A stretch of 64,000 nucleotides of DNA from Streptosporangium album (GTDB lineage Bacteria > Actinomycetota > Actinomycetes > Streptosporangiales > Streptosporangiaceae), in assembly GCF_014203795.1 (NCBI RefSeq), contig NZ_JACHJU010000001.1, forward strand, positions 620,001 to 684,000, read 5' to 3'. The notes beneath the pieces were generated by a model, which made no database searches, was not told where the DNA came from, and was given only the letters and a program-made list of their open reading frames with translations. Both the position numbers and the translations under genes were made by a program. The first letter of the stretch is position 1; each line of letters begins with the position of its first letter. Shown in pieces: positions 24,487 through 35,252 of this stretch.

Positions 24487-24521
24487 GGGCGGTGCACCTG
24501 GCACAGGTGTACCGCCCTTTG
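24487..24521 (+). terminator. Rho-independent terminator after the racemase gene
   Basis: GGGCGGTGCACCT and AGGTGTACCGCCC form a 13-bp stem with one mismatch and a short loop, followed by TTTG. Confidence 0.75.
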
Positions 24522-24530
24522 TCGTAGATA

Positions 24531-24560
24531 TTGTTTGATATGTAGTAGATGTACTACATT
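24531..24560 (+). promoter_or_regulatory. Promoter with embedded operator for the ABC exporter operon
   Basis: TTGTTT (-35) and TACATT (-10) are 18 bases apart, and the -10 ends 7 bases before the ATG, so the message is leaderless. The dyad TGTAGTA-GATG-TACTACA (24541-24558) fills the spacer and overlaps the -10, an ideal repressor site. Confidence 0.6.
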
Positions 24561-24567
24561 CGTACAC

Positions 24568-25413
24568 ATGAGTACTGCGGTGAGTGTTCGCGGGCTGCGG
24601 ATGACATACGGCGCGGCCGAGGTGTTGCAAGGAGTCGACCTTGAGATCAGGCGGGGCGAGATCTTCACTCTGCTGGGGCCCAACGGAGCGGGCAAGACCA
24701 CCACGATCGAGATCCTGGAGGGCTTCAGGACCAGGTCGGCGGGCGAGGTGAGCGTGCTGGGGACGGACCCCGCGCGCGGCACCGACGCCTGGCGGGCCAG
24801 GCTCGGGATCGTGCTGCAGAGCTGGCGCGACCACCCTCGCTGGAGCGCCGGGGACCTGCTGGCCCACCTCGGCGAGTTCTACGACGACCCTCGCGACCCG
24901 GACGAGCTGCTGGCCGCGCTGGGCCTGACCGCGCAGGCCGGGCAGCGGGTGAGCCGCCTGTCGGGCGGCCAGCGCCGCCGGCTGGACGTCGCACTGGGCA
25001 TCGTGGGCCGCCCCGAGCTGCTGTTCCTCGACGAGCCGACGACCGGGTTCGACCCGGAGGCCCGGCGGGAGTTCCACCTGCTGATCGAGAAGCTGGCCGC
25101 CGACGAGGGCATCACGGTGCTGCTGACCACGCACGACCTCGCCGAGGCCGAGAAGCTGGCGCACCGGACCGCGATCCTGGTCGGCGGGGAGATCGCCGTG
25201 TGCGGGACCCCGTCCGAGCTGGCGGAGGCCGTACAGGCCCAGTCGCGCGTCCGCTGGCTGGAGGACGGCAGGGAGCGGGTCCTGACCACATCGGACCCGT
25301 CCCAGGCGGCCTGGGAGCTGCACCGCAGGTTCGACGGCCCGGTGCCCGGCCTGGAGATCCGGCGCCCGTCGCTGGAGGAGAACTATCTGAGCCTCATCGG
25401 GAGGGCGGCATGA
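24568..25413 (+). CDS. ABC exporter ATP-binding protein (DrrA-like), 281 aa
   Basis: Nucleotide-binding subunit of an ABC-2 exporter. Walker A GPNGAGKTTT, Q-loop LGIVLQSW, signature LSGGQRRRLDVALG, Walker B LLFLDEPTTGFD and the switch His in TTHDLAEAEK are all intact. The C-terminal segment is of the drug-export (DrrA/CcmA) class. Overlaps the permease gene by ATGA and is followed by a small HTH regulator, so four genes probably form one operon. The substrate is unknown. Confidence 0.93.
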   Translation: MSTAVSVRGLRMTYGAAEVLQGVDLEIRRGEIFTLLGPNGAGKTTTIEILEGFRTRSAGEVSVLGTDPARGTDAWRARLGIVLQSWRDHPRWSAGDLLAHLGEFYDDPRDPDELLAALGLTAQAGQRVSRLSGGQRRRLDVALGIVGRPELLFLDEPTTGFDPEARREFHLLIEKLAADEGITVLLTTHDLAEAEKLAHRTAILVGGEIAVCGTPSELAEAVQAQSRVRWLEDGRERVLTTSDPSQAAWELHRRFDGPVPGLEIRRPSLEENYLSLIGRAA

Positions 25414-26243
25414 ACGTCAGAGCACTGCGCATCGGAGTACGGCGGGGCTGGAGAGAGCAGCTGCACCTGGTCAAGGACCGCAGGGAGCTGATCACCGCAC
25501 TGATCGGCACGGTAGGGGTCTTCGCCCTGCTGATCCTCTGGATCGGCGACGGTCAGGTCGAGGAGACAGGCGTCTCCCAGGGCACGTTCATGACGATCGG
25601 GTTCCTGGCCCTCACCGTCTTCTCCCAGGGTCTGACGACCCTCCCGGTGGCGATCGCCAACGACCGCGAGGACGGGACGCTCCTGCGGCTGCGGACCGTC
25701 CCCGGCGGGATTCCCGCCTACCTCATCGGCCGGGTGGTGACCGCCCTGTGCCAGATCGTCGTGCAGGGCGTGCTGATCCTGGGCACCGGCGTCGCGCTGG
25801 GCGGGGTGAGACCACCCCACGACTGGCTGACCATGGCCTGGGTGCTGCTGCTGGGCACGTTCGCCGTGGTGCCGCTGGGAGTGGCCATCGGCTGTCTGGT
25901 CCCCAGCCCGAAGGCCGCGGGCGCGATGCTGGGGCTGCCGATGATGGTCCTGATGGTCACCTCGGGGGTCATGCTCCCCGTCACGTTCATGCCCGAGGTC
26001 GTCCAGTGGATCTCCCAGGCGTTCCCGCTCTACTGGCAGGGACTCGGCCTGCGGGCGGCGTTCATGCCCGACGCCATGCTCGCCGTCGAGATCGGCCAGA
26101 GCTGGCGCCTGCCCTGGGTGGGCGCCGCGCTCGCGACCTGGACGGTCGCGGGGATGCTGCTGGCACCAGGGCTGATCCGCCGGGTCACCCGCCGCGAGTC
26201 CGGATCCCGGCTCGCCGAGCGGCAGCTCGTCGCCCAGGGCTGA
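25410..26243 (+). CDS. ABC-2 type exporter permease, 277 aa
   Basis: Six-helix ABC-2 membrane subunit: helices near ELITALIGTVGVFALLILW, FMTIGFLALTVFSQGL, ALCQIVVQGVLILGTGVAL, WVLLLGTFAVVPLGVAIGCL, MLGLPMMVLMVTSGVMLPVT and ATWTVAGMLLAPGLI. ANDREDGTLLRLRTVP is the typical coupling segment. Its start overlaps the stop of the ATPase gene. Partner of the protein encoded at 24568-25413. Confidence 0.92.
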   Translation: MNVRALRIGVRRGWREQLHLVKDRRELITALIGTVGVFALLILWIGDGQVEETGVSQGTFMTIGFLALTVFSQGLTTLPVAIANDREDGTLLRLRTVPGGIPAYLIGRVVTALCQIVVQGVLILGTGVALGGVRPPHDWLTMAWVLLLGTFAVVPLGVAIGCLVPSPKAAGAMLGLPMMVLMVTSGVMLPVTFMPEVVQWISQAFPLYWQGLGLRAAFMPDAMLAVEIGQSWRLPWVGAALATWTVAGMLLAPGLIRRVTRRESGSRLAERQLVAQG

Positions 26244-26265
26244 CAAGGGCTGGGAGACTGCTGGG

Positions 26266-26502
26266 ATGTCCGCGGAAGATGTGTACAACCGGATCTCGGT
26301 GCTGAGAGCCGAGCGCGGTGTCTCACGCAAGGATCTGGCGGCCGCGCTGGGTGTCCACTACCAGACGATCGGCTACCTGGAGCGCGGGGAGTACAGCCCG
26401 AGCCTGTTCCTCGCCCTGCGCATCTCCGAGTACTTTGAGGTTCCGTTGGAGGTCGTTTTCTCCCTGAAGCCGTTCCCCCGGCTGGGCAGCGAGGTGAAGT
26501 GA
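26266..26502 (+). CDS. Small XRE-family HTH regulator, 78 aa
   Basis: Almost entirely a Cro/C1-type helix-turn-helix: ISVLRAERGVSRKDLAAALG, VHYQTIGYLERGEYSPSLFL and ALRISEYFEVPLEVVFSL. Proteins of this size often act as repressors of the operon they sit in. It lies 22 bases after the exporter permease and overlaps the following membrane protein gene. It is the best candidate to bind the dyad at 24541-24558, though this is inference. Confidence 0.88.
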   Translation: MSAEDVYNRISVLRAERGVSRKDLAAALGVHYQTIGYLERGEYSPSLFLALRISEYFEVPLEVVFSLKPFPRLGSEVK

Positions 26503-27134
26503 TGGGTGAACTGACCCCCAAACAGCTGGAGACCCGCTATCGCGACTGGCCTCCGCGCTCCTGGTATGCCACCCGCAGGAACCGCCGGCTCCTCGCCGGC
26601 GCGGGTGCCGGCTCCGCCGGGCTGATCTGGGTCAGCGCGATCGTGTGCTGGTATCTGGCGCCGAGCGACCTCGCCATGTGGACCACCTTCGCCCTGGGAG
26701 GGTCCGCCCTGGTGATCTACATCGTGGTCTACTCGGCGCTGGTCGGGGCCACCCGCGGCGTGGTCGGCCTCGCCGAGCGCTACCTGGACGAACGCCAGTC
26801 CCTCGAGCGTCAGAAGGCCCAGGCCGACGCCCGGCGGGGGACGACGGCGGTCCTCATCGCGCTCGGGGCGATGTTGTCGTTCGCCGTATCCGGGGCCGAG
26901 ATGACCATCCGGATCCCAAGTGCGGCGATCGTCATGCTCATGTACGCCGTGGTCACGACGCATCTCATCCTGCCGTCGCTCCTGATGGGCTGGCGGATGC
27001 CCGACCCTCCGCCGGACGACGAAGACGACCGGGATGACGGAGACGACAGCGACGACGAGGGACACGACCGGATCGGAGAGGTCTCCGGCCGGACCGGGAA
27101 CGGTCAGCCCATCGACGGGAACACCGCGACGTAG
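26502..27134 (+). CDS. Four-helix membrane protein with acidic C-terminus, 210 aa
   Basis: Unknown function. Two pairs of transmembrane helices (LLAGAGAGSAGLIWVSAIVC with FALGGSALVIYIVVYSALVG, then TTAVLIALGAMLSFAVSGAE and AAIVMLMYAVVTTHLILPSL) are separated by a charged loop with RYLDERQSLERQKAQADARR. The tail is strongly acidic (DDEDDRDDGDDSDDE). Its ATG overlaps the TGA of the HTH gene with GAGGTG upstream, so it is translationally coupled. In such HTH/membrane-protein pairs the membrane protein can modulate the regulator, but that is not shown here. Confidence 0.75.
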   Translation: MGELTPKQLETRYRDWPPRSWYATRRNRRLLAGAGAGSAGLIWVSAIVCWYLAPSDLAMWTTFALGGSALVIYIVVYSALVGATRGVVGLAERYLDERQSLERQKAQADARRGTTAVLIALGAMLSFAVSGAEMTIRIPSAAIVMLMYAVVTTHLILPSLLMGWRMPDPPPDDEDDRDDGDDSDDEGHDRIGEVSGRTGNGQPIDGNTAT

Positions 27135-27571
27135 AGGTCCACGCCCGCGGGATGGTGGATCTCCACGTCGGTGGTGAAGGCGCGGGGCGGGGCGCCGCCG
27201 GACTCGGTGTGCTCCCACACCCGCTGCCACGTCTCCTGGAGCGCTCCAGGCATCGGCCCTCGGGCTTCCAGCCTCAGCGCCTGGCTCCTGGGCACCCGGA
27301 CCGCGACCATGCCCTCGGGCAGCGCGGCGGCGGTGCGGACGGCCACCCCGACGATCTGGGTGTAGGCGCCGTGGTGATCGCTCTCGTAGTCGGTCAGCAC
27401 GGCGTAGACGTTCTCGTCCACCCGTCCGGGGACATGGGCGAAGGCACCGGGCACACCCGCGCGCGCCCACAGCGCGCCGAGCCGGCCCTTGCCGGCCTCC
27501 ATCTCGTCGGCGTTGGAGGTCCGTACGGCATGGCCAACGACGATCATCTCGGGCCGATCAACAACGATCAC
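27104..27571 (-). CDS. GyrI-like / AraC effector-binding domain protein, 155 aa
   Basis: Stand-alone small-molecule-binding domain of the SOUL/GyrI fold: VVGHAVRTSN at the start, ENVYAVLTDYESDHHGAYTQ, VRVPRSQALRLEARG, WQRVWEHTES and the end DVEIHHPAGVDLYVAVFP. It has no DNA-binding domain. GTG 27571 is preceded by GAGGAGG. The 3' end overlaps the convergent membrane-protein gene by 31 bases. It may act as a ligand sensor or drug-binding protein. Confidence 0.82.
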   Translation of the reverse strand: MIVVDRPEMIVVGHAVRTSNADEMEAGKGRLGALWARAGVPGAFAHVPGRVDENVYAVLTDYESDHHGAYTQIVGVAVRTAAALPEGMVAVRVPRSQALRLEARGPMPGALQETWQRVWEHTESGGAPPRAFTTDVEIHHPAGVDLYVAVFPSMG

Positions 27572-27638
27572 AGCGCCTCCTCACGGCCACCCATTAAATT
27601 CGAGCAAATGGGATCTTAGTCTCCGTTTCGACTGGTAG

Positions 27639-29147
<1,509 letters not shown>

Positions 29148-29244
29148 GCCGTCCGCAAGGAAGGTCTCTCCCGGGACCACCCGCGGCTGCGTGAGGAGTA
29201 CGCCGCCCGGTGAGGCGGCCCTCCTCACCCCACGGATCCGGAGC

Positions 29245-30195
29245 TCAGCCCTTGACGCTGCCCGTCAGCAGGCCGCGGACGAAGTAGCGCTGCATCGACA
29301 GGAAGACGGCCAGCGGGATGACCACCGAGACGAACGCGCCCGAGGTCAGGCGCTGCCACTCGTTGCCCTTGGTGCCGGCCATCTGCGCCAGCCGCACCGT
29401 CATGGGGGCGGTCTCCGCGGTGCCGCCGGCGAAGATCAGAGCCACCAGGAGGTCGTTCCAGACCCAGAGGAACTGGAAGATGCCGAAAGTGGCCAGCGCG
29501 GGACCGACCAGGGGCAGGACGAGCTTGCGCAGGATCGCGCCGTGGGTGGCGCCGTCCACCCTGGCGGCCTCCATCAGCTCACCGGGCAGTTCGGACATGA
29601 AGTTGTGGATCAGGAAGATGCCCAGCGGCAGCGCGAAGCAGGTGTGGGCGAACCAGACCTGCACGAAACGGCCGGGTCCCTCCAGATCCCAGGCGGGCAG
29701 GATGTGGACGCCGAAGACGTCCACGCCCTGGGAGAAGAACGACAGCAGCGGGACCAGCGCCATCTGCAGCGGCACGATCTGGAGGGCGAAGATGCCGATG
29801 TAGATCCATTCGCGCCCCCGGAACGGCAGCCAGGCCAGCGCGTAGGCGGCGAAGGTGGCCAGGGCGAGCGGGAGGAGCACCGACGGGATCGTGATGACGA
29901 TGGAGTTGATCAGGAAGCTGGCCATCTGGCCGGAGGACGAGGAGGTGCCGAACAGCACCTGCTGGTAGTTCTCCAGGGTGAGCTGCGGGTCGGAGAAGAA
30001 CGTCCACCAGCCGGTGGACTTGATCTGGTCCTCCGGGCGCAGCGAGGAGAGCAGCAGGCCGAAGGTCGGGGTGGTCCACAGGACCGCGATGACGATCGCG
30101 ACGGCGCTGGCGACCTTGCCGCTGAGCCCCCGCCGGACGCGCTGCGGCGCGGTCGTGGCCCGGGGACGCGCCACGCTCTGGGTCAATGTGGTCAC
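29245..30195 (-). CDS. Carbohydrate ABC transporter permease (MalG/AglG-like), locus 1
   Basis: Six-helix sugar-import permease. The coupling motif EAARVDGATHGAILRKLVLP faces the ATPase. Helices include VASAVAIVIAVLWTTPTFGL and FGIFQFLWVWNDLLVALIFA, and the family C-terminus is YFVRGLLTGSVKG. The start is set at GTG 30195 (GAAGGAG 5 bases upstream); GTG 30216 is possible. Last gene of a three-gene operon without its own ATPase, so it probably uses a shared MsiK-type ATPase encoded elsewhere. Confidence 0.9.
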   Translation of the reverse strand: MTTLTQSVARPRATTAPQRVRRGLSGKVASAVAIVIAVLWTTPTFGLLLSSLRPEDQIKSTGWWTFFSDPQLTLENYQQVLFGTSSSSGQMASFLINSIVITIPSVLLPLALATFAAYALAWLPFRGREWIYIGIFALQIVPLQMALVPLLSFFSQGVDVFGVHILPAWDLEGPGRFVQVWFAHTCFALPLGIFLIHNFMSELPGELMEAARVDGATHGAILRKLVLPLVGPALATFGIFQFLWVWNDLLVALIFAGGTAETAPMTVRLAQMAGTKGNEWQRLTSGAFVSVVIPLAVFLSMQRYFVRGLLTGSVKG

Positions 30196-30268
30196 GCGGA
30201 CTCCTTCGCCGGCCACGTCGCCGTGGCGCCGTGCACGCCGGCTCGCCTCCGCATGTCTGCTCGCTCGC

Positions 30269-31240
30269 TCACCGGACCTCCCTGCGCTGGCGGATCTGGT
30301 AGATCACGATGGGCGTCACCAGGGCGAACAGGAAGACCGCGAGCGCCGCGCCCTTGCCGGTCTCGCCGTAGCGGAACGCCTGGTTGTACATCTCGTTCGC
30401 GATGACGCTGGTGTCGAACTGGCCGCCGGTCATCGTGCGCACGATGTCGAACAGCTTCAGCGTGCCGATCGACTGGGTGACCAGGACCACGATCACGGCC
30501 GAGCGGATGGAGGGCAGCGTCACGCGGAAGAACATCTGCGTCGGGCTCGCCCCGTCCAGCCGGGCGGCCTCGACGATCTCCGCCGGGATTCCCTTGATCG
30601 CCGCGGAGAGCACCACGGTGGCGAAACCGGCCTGGATCCAGACCATCACCGCGATCAGGAACAGCGTGTTCAGCGGAGGATCCTGCAGCCACTGCCGGGG
30701 TTCGCCGCCCAGGGCGACCACGAGCTGGTTGAGCAGGCCGATCTGGTCCTGGTCGTCGGCACGGTAGGCGTAGACAAAGCGCCAGATGATGCCCGCGCCG
30801 ACGAAGGAGATCGCCATCGGCAGGAAGACCAGTGACTTGGCGAGCGACTCGAACCGGGTGCGGTCCACCAGGACGGCGTAGAGCAACCCGACCGAGGTCA
30901 CCAGCAGCGGAACGAGCAGGACCCAGATGAGCGTGTTGCGGAGCACGGTCAGGGCCTCGGGCTGGGTGAACATCCAGGCGTAGTTGTCCAGGCCCACCCA
31001 TCGCATGCCGTCGCCGCTCATGAACGACAGCAGGGTCGTCCGTACGGCGGGCACCACCAGGCCGATGGCCAGCAGGACGATCGCGGGCAGGAGCAGGATC
31101 GTCGCGTGGGTCCAGGCTCGCCGCCGCATCGGGGCGCGGTCGACCAGCAACAGGATCACCGCGACCACCACGAGGAAGGCGGCGATGCCGATCAGCAGCT
31201 GGACGAGCTTGGGCTGTTCGGCGGCGAAATCGAAGTCCAT
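30269..31240 (-). CDS. Carbohydrate ABC transporter permease (MalF/AglF-like), locus 1, 323 aa
   Basis: Partner permease. Early helices are LLIGIAAFLVVVAVILLLVD and ATILLLPAIVLLAIGLVVPA, followed by SLVFLPMAISFVGAGIIWRF and the coupling motif EAARLDGASPTQMFFRVTLP. The wording FMSGDGMRWVGLDNY and the extra N-terminal helix are typical of alpha-glucoside-type AglF permeases. It starts after a strong intergenic hairpin that follows the binding-protein gene, so it is probably expressed at a lower level than the binding protein. Confidence 0.9.
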   Translation of the reverse strand: MDFDFAAEQPKLVQLLIGIAAFLVVVAVILLLVDRAPMRRRAWTHATILLLPAIVLLAIGLVVPAVRTTLLSFMSGDGMRWVGLDNYAWMFTQPEALTVLRNTLIWVLLVPLLVTSVGLLYAVLVDRTRFESLAKSLVFLPMAISFVGAGIIWRFVYAYRADDQDQIGLLNQLVVALGGEPRQWLQDPPLNTLFLIAVMVWIQAGFATVVLSAAIKGIPAEIVEAARLDGASPTQMFFRVTLPSIRSAVIVVLVTQSIGTLKLFDIVRTMTGGQFDTSVIANEMYNQAFRYGETGKGAALAVFLFALVTPIVIYQIRQRREVR

Positions 31241-31277
31241 CGGAGGGATCTCCCGGGAGGATCATGCCGATACGGGC

Positions 31278-31318
31278 GATGCATCCGGCCCTGCAAGCCA
31301 AGCAGGGCCGGATGCATC
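31278..31318 (-). promoter_or_regulatory. Perfect 17-bp stem-loop between binding-protein and permease genes
   Basis: GATGCATCCGGCCCTGC and its exact complement flank a 7-base loop. No T-run follows in the direction of transcription, so it is more likely a partial terminator or a 3'-end mRNA stabiliser that keeps the binding-protein message abundant. Confidence 0.75.
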
Positions 31319-31326
31319 GTCACATA

Positions 31327-32685
31327 TCAGGACTTGGGCCAGGAGGCGTCGATGTAGTCAAGGACCGTCTTGGTGTCCTTGCCGTTGATCCAGTCGGTCA
31401 TGCCCTTCCAGAAGGTGCCCGCGCCGACCGCGGCCGGCATCAGGTCCGAACCGTCGAACCGGAAGACCGTGTCCGGGTTCTGCAGCATCTCCATGGAGAG
31501 CTTGTCGATCGGGTTCTGCGCCAGGTCGGGGTCCACACCCTTGCGCGCGGTGACGTACGTCGCCAGCTTCATCCGGGCCGCCGGAAACTCCGCCGAGGCG
31601 AGGTAGGCCTGCACGGCCTGGACCTCGGGGCGGTCGGTGAAGGCCGCCACGAACTCGCCCGCACCGAGGACCGGCTTCTTGGACGGGTCGTTGCCCGGCA
31701 GGTAGAAGGCGAACACGTCGCCGTCCTCGGCCACCTTGGTGCCCTCGGGCCAGAAGTTGGCGTAGAAGGACGCCTGGCGGTGCAGCGCGCACTTGCCCTG
31801 CGTGATCGGGACGCCGCCCTCCTGGAAGGCGGTGCTGGCGATCGACTTCACCGGGCCGTAGCCGCCGTTGACGAACTTCTCGTTCTTGAGGATCGCGCCG
31901 ACCTTGTCCACCGCGGCGACGACCTTGGGATCGTTGAACGCGAGCTTGTGGCTCACCCAGTCGTCGTACCCCTCGGGGCCGGCCTCGCGGAGCATGATGT
32001 CCTCGACCCAGTCCGTCGCCGGCCAGCCGGTCGCGTCACCGGACTCGATGCCGGCGCACCACGGCTTGACGCCGGAGCCGGCGATGGTGTTGGTGAGGGT
32101 CATCAGCTCGTCCCAGGTCGTGGGGACGGTCCAGCCCTTCTCCTTGAACATCTTCGGCGAGTACCAGACGAAGGACTTCACGCTGGCGCCCAGCGGCGCG
32201 CCGTAGAAGGTGCCGTCGACGGTCGAATACTTGGCCCAGTCCGGCGACCAGCCCTCGCCGAACAGTTTCTTCACCTCGGCCGAGGCGGGCTTGAGCTTGC
32301 CGGCCTTGGCGAAGCGCTCCAGCAGACCCGGCTGCGGGAAGAAGGCGATGTCCGGCGGGTTGCCGCCGTCGGCGCGCACCTGGATCTGGGCCTCGAACTC
32401 GCCGGTGCCCTCATAGGTGATCTTCATCCCCGTGCACTTCGCGAACGGCTTCCACGCCTGCTCGAAGAGGTCGGCCTCGGTGTCACGGATCGAGGAGTAG
32501 ATGCTGACGGTCTTGCCCGCGTGGTTACCGTACTTGGTGAAGGCCGCGCATTCAGCCGACGTGCTGCTGCCGCCTCCGCCCGCCGATGGCTTGTTCTCCG
32601 TGGATGCGCAGGCGGTGGCGACCAGCGCCAGCCCAATGGTGCCCGCCACCAAGGTGACGCGGTTGGTCCGTGAGAGGAGCGACAT
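31327..32685 (-). CDS. Extracellular sugar-binding lipoprotein (AglE-like), locus 1, 452 aa
   Basis: Family 1 solute-binding protein of an ABC importer. The signal peptide ends in the lipobox LVATACAS (Cys lipidated). The mature part is full length with GTGEFEAQIQVRADGGNPPD, FPQPGLLERFA, WYSPKMFKEKGWTVPTTWDE and NTIAGSGVKPWCAGIES, the last of these characteristic of alpha-glucoside-type binding proteins. ATG 32685 follows GGAGGAAGG. Transcribed from a TTGACA promoter with a LacI operator, divergent from a beta-glucosidase gene. Confidence 0.92.
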   Translation of the reverse strand: MSLLSRTNRVTLVAGTIGLALVATACASTENKPSAGGGGSSTSAECAAFTKYGNHAGKTVSIYSSIRDTEADLFEQAWKPFAKCTGMKITYEGTGEFEAQIQVRADGGNPPDIAFFPQPGLLERFAKAGKLKPASAEVKKLFGEGWSPDWAKYSTVDGTFYGAPLGASVKSFVWYSPKMFKEKGWTVPTTWDELMTLTNTIAGSGVKPWCAGIESGDATGWPATDWVEDIMLREAGPEGYDDWVSHKLAFNDPKVVAAVDKVGAILKNEKFVNGGYGPVKSIASTAFQEGGVPITQGKCALHRQASFYANFWPEGTKVAEDGDVFAFYLPGNDPSKKPVLGAGEFVAAFTDRPEVQAVQAYLASAEFPAARMKLATYVTARKGVDPDLAQNPIDKLSMEMLQNPDTVFRFDGSDLMPAAVGAGTFWKGMTDWINGKDTKTVLDYIDASWPKS

Positions 32686-32719
32686 GGACCTTCCTCCATA
32701 TAAAGTTGCCGGGAAGTGT

Positions 32720-32764
32720 GAGAGCGCTCTCTGGAAGAGTCGTCTGCGCACTCTCCGATGTCAA
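32720..32764 (-). promoter_or_regulatory. Promoter and LacI operator of the locus 1 binding-protein operon
   Basis: On the minus strand TTGACA (32764-32759) is followed, about 28 bases on, by the perfect palindrome GAGAGCGCTCTC (32720-32731). This places the operator at or just after the likely start of transcription. Confidence 0.7.
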
Positions 32765-32798
32765 TAACTGTGATATTACGGTTACAGTCCCATTTTTC

Positions 32799-32843
32799 TT
32801 GACATGCAACTTGGACAAGCGTGATGCTCCAGAGAGCGCTCTC
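32799..32843 (+). promoter_or_regulatory. Promoter and LacI operator of beta-glucosidase 1
   Basis: TTGACA (32799-32804), a weak TGATGC -10 after 17 bases, then GAGAGCGCTCTC (32832-32843) over the expected +1. Read in reverse, the 18 bases around this site are identical to those around the operator of the divergent operon (TGTGAGAGCGCTCTCTGG). Confidence 0.7.
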
Positions 32844-32877
32844 ACAGAACTGCGGAACAGAATGGAGCGGCGAGGAT

Positions 32878-34257
32878 ATGACCATCTCCGCTGAAAAGTC
32901 CCCCATCCTCAAGGACTCCGGCGTGCTGAGGTTTCCCGAGGGCTTCGTCTGGGGCGCCGCCACCGCGGCCTACCAGATCGAGGGCGCGGCCCGGGACGAC
33001 GGCAGGGGTCCCTCCATCTGGGACACCTTCTCCCGGACCCCCGGCAAGGTGCATGCCGGGCACACCGGCGACGTGGCCTGCGACCACTACCACCGCTACC
33101 CCGAAGACGTCCGCCTCATGGGCGATCTGGGCCTCTCCGCCTATCGCTTCTCCATCTCCTGGCCTCGCGTCCAGCCCGACGGCTCCGGCCCGGCCAACCC
33201 GCGCGGCCTGGACTTCTACGACCGCCTGGTGGACGAGCTACACGGAGCCGACATCACCCCGATCGTGACGCTCTACCACTGGGACCTGCCGCAGACCCTG
33301 GAGGATCGAGGCGGCTGGACCAACCGGGAGACCGCCGAACGGTTCGCCGAGTACGCCGAGTACGTACACGCGCGGCTGGGCGACCGGGTCGAGACGTGGA
33401 CCACGCTGAACGAGCCCTGGTGCTCGGCCTTCCTGGGCTACGCGTCGGGCATCCACGCGCCTGGCCGTACCGAGCCGGAGCTGAGCTTCGCCGCCGTCCA
33501 CCACCTGCTGCTCGGCCACGGGCTGGCGGTCGGGGCCCTGCGCGCGGCGGGGGCGGACCGGATCGGCATCACGCTCAACCTCTCGCCGGTGCTCGGCGAG
33601 GACGCCGAGGCGGTGTCCGTCGTGGACGGCCTGCAGAACCGGATCTTCCTTGACCCGGTGCTGCGCGGGGAGTACCCCGCCGACGTGGTCGGGCGGGCCG
33701 GCCGCTTCACCGACTGGTCCTTCGTCAGGGACGGCGACCTGGAGGTCATCAGCCGGCCGATCGACCTGCTGGGGGTGAACTACTACAATCCACAGACCGT
33801 GGCCGCCCGCACCGGCGAACCCGCCAACCCCGTCTACCCGGGCAGCGAGGGGATCGCCTTCCCCCGCCCCGATGTGCCGAAGACCGCGATGGGCTGGCCG
33901 GTCCAGCCGTTCGGGCTGACCGACCTCCTGGTGCGGCTGTCGCAGGACTACCCCGGCACCCCGCTGATCATCACCGAGAACGGCGCGGCCTTCGACGACG
34001 TCGTGGAGGACGGCCAGGTCCACGACACGGACCGCGTGTCCTATCTCGACGGGCATCTGCGCGCCGCCCACGCCGCCATCGAGGCCGGTGCCGATCTGCG
34101 CGGCTACCTGGTCTGGTCGCTGCTGGACAACTTCGAGTGGGCCGAGGGCTACAACAAGCGGTTCGGCGTCGTGCACGTCGACTACACCACGCAACGCCGT
34201 ACCCCCAAGGACAGCGCGCTCTGGTACCGCGAGGTCGTCCGCCGGAACGGGCTGTGA
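32878..34257 (+). CDS. GH1 beta-glucosidase 1, 459 aa
   Basis: Retaining glycosidase of a (beta/alpha)8 barrel. The acid/base Glu lies in TTLNEPW and the nucleophile Glu in [11 protein letters not shown]. The N-terminal signature [19 protein letters not shown] and the end [15 protein letters not shown] are intact. There is no signal peptide, so it cleaves imported cellobiose-like sugars in the cytoplasm. ATG 32878 has GAGG just upstream. GTGA overlap with the following LacI gene. Close paralogue of the gene at 36232-37656. Confidence 0.94.
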   Translation: MTISAEKSPILKDSGVLRFPEGFVWGAATAAYQIEGAARDDGRGPSIWDTFSRTPGKVHAGHTGDVACDHYHRYPEDVRLMGDLGLSAYRFSISWPRVQPDGSGPANPRGLDFYDRLVDELHGADITPIVTLYHWDLPQTLEDRGGWTNRETAERFAEYAEYVHARLGDRVETWTTLNEPWCSAFLGYASGIHAPGRTEPELSFAAVHHLLLGHGLAVGALRAAGADRIGITLNLSPVLGEDAEAVSVVDGLQNRIFLDPVLRGEYPADVVGRAGRFTDWSFVRDGDLEVISRPIDLLGVNYYNPQTVAARTGEPANPVYPGSEGIAFPRPDVPKTAMGWPVQPFGLTDLLVRLSQDYPGTPLIITENGAAFDDVVEDGQVHDTDRVSYLDGHLRAAHAAIEAGADLRGYLVWSLLDNFEWAEGYNKRFGVVHVDYTTQRRTPKDSALWYREVVRRNGL

Positions 34258-35252
34258 GAGTCCGGCCGACTCTGGAGAAGGTCGCCGCCCGGGCAGGGGT
34301 GTCCCGGGCGACCGCCTCACGAGTGATCAACGGCTCCTCCCGGGTGGCCCCGCAGATCCGTGAGGCGGTGAACCGCGCCGTGGAGGAGCTGGGCTACGTC
34401 CCCAACCAGGCGGCGCGGAGCCTGGTCACACAGCGGTCCGACTCGATCGCCCTGGTGTTCCCCGAGCCGGCGACGCGCGTCTTCTCCGACGACCCGACCT
34501 TCGCCGGGATCATCTGGGGGGTCAGCATGGAGATCGAGAAGGCCGACAAACAGCTCGTGCTGATGCTCACCGGTCCGGATGGCAGCTACCACCGGGTCGA
34601 GCGCTACGCGACCAACGGGCACGTGGACGGTGTGATCGTCGCGTCGATGCACGGGACCGATCCGCTGCCGGGAATCCTGACCCGGCGGGGCGTCCCGGTG
34701 GTCTGCAGCGGCCGTCCCGGCGTGCCCAGCGATCTGCCCTACGTGGACATGGACAACATCGGCGGCGCCGAGCACGCGGTCCGGCACCTGGTGGAACAGG
34801 GCCGCCGCCGGATCGCGACCATCGCCGGTCCCCAGGACATGATCGCCGGAGTCGACCGGCTCTCCGGCTACCGCAACGTCCTGCGGGACTCCGACCGCCG
34901 TTCCATCGTCGCGGTCGGCGACTTCACCCGGGAGTCCGGCGCGGTCGCCATGCGCCAGCTCCTGGCCGACGACCCGGAGCTGGACGCGGTGTTCGTGGCC
35001 AACGACCTGATGGCGCTGGGCGCGTTGCGGGCGCTGCGCCGGGCGGGCCGGGGGGTCCCCTGCGACGTCGCCGTCGTCGGCTTCGACGACATCCCGGCCG
35101 CGGCCTACGCAGAGCCGCCGCTGACCACCGTCCGCCAGCCGACCGTGGAGATGGGCCGCCGGCTGGCGCGCATGGTGCTGAACCCCGAGGAGCGGGCGCC
35201 GCTGGTGCTCCCCACCGAGCTGGTGGTGCGGGAGTCTACGAAGATGACCTGA
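34254..35252 (+). CDS. LacI-family regulator 1 (CebR-like), 332 aa
   Basis: N-terminal HTH and hinge ([20 protein letters not shown], then [19 protein letters not shown]), followed by a periplasmic-binding-protein-like sensor domain. GTG 34254 overlaps the beta-glucosidase stop (GTGA), so the two are coupled. It probably represses the operators GAGAGCGCTCTC in its own locus, with a gluco-oligosaccharide as inducer. Its 3' end overlaps the convergent LacI gene by 17 bases. An 87-base stretch (34909-34995) is identical to the paralogue. Confidence 0.93.
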   Translation: MRVRPTLEKVAARAGVSRATASRVINGSSRVAPQIREAVNRAVEELGYVPNQAARSLVTQRSDSIALVFPEPATRVFSDDPTFAGIIWGVSMEIEKADKQLVLMLTGPDGSYHRVERYATNGHVDGVIVASMHGTDPLPGILTRRGVPVVCSGRPGVPSDLPYVDMDNIGGAEHAVRHLVEQGRRRIATIAGPQDMIAGVDRLSGYRNVLRDSDRRSIVAVGDFTRESGAVAMRQLLADDPELDAVFVANDLMALGALRALRRAGRGVPCDVAVVGFDDIPAAAYAEPPLTTVRQPTVEMGRRLARMVLNPEERAPLVLPTELVVRESTKMT

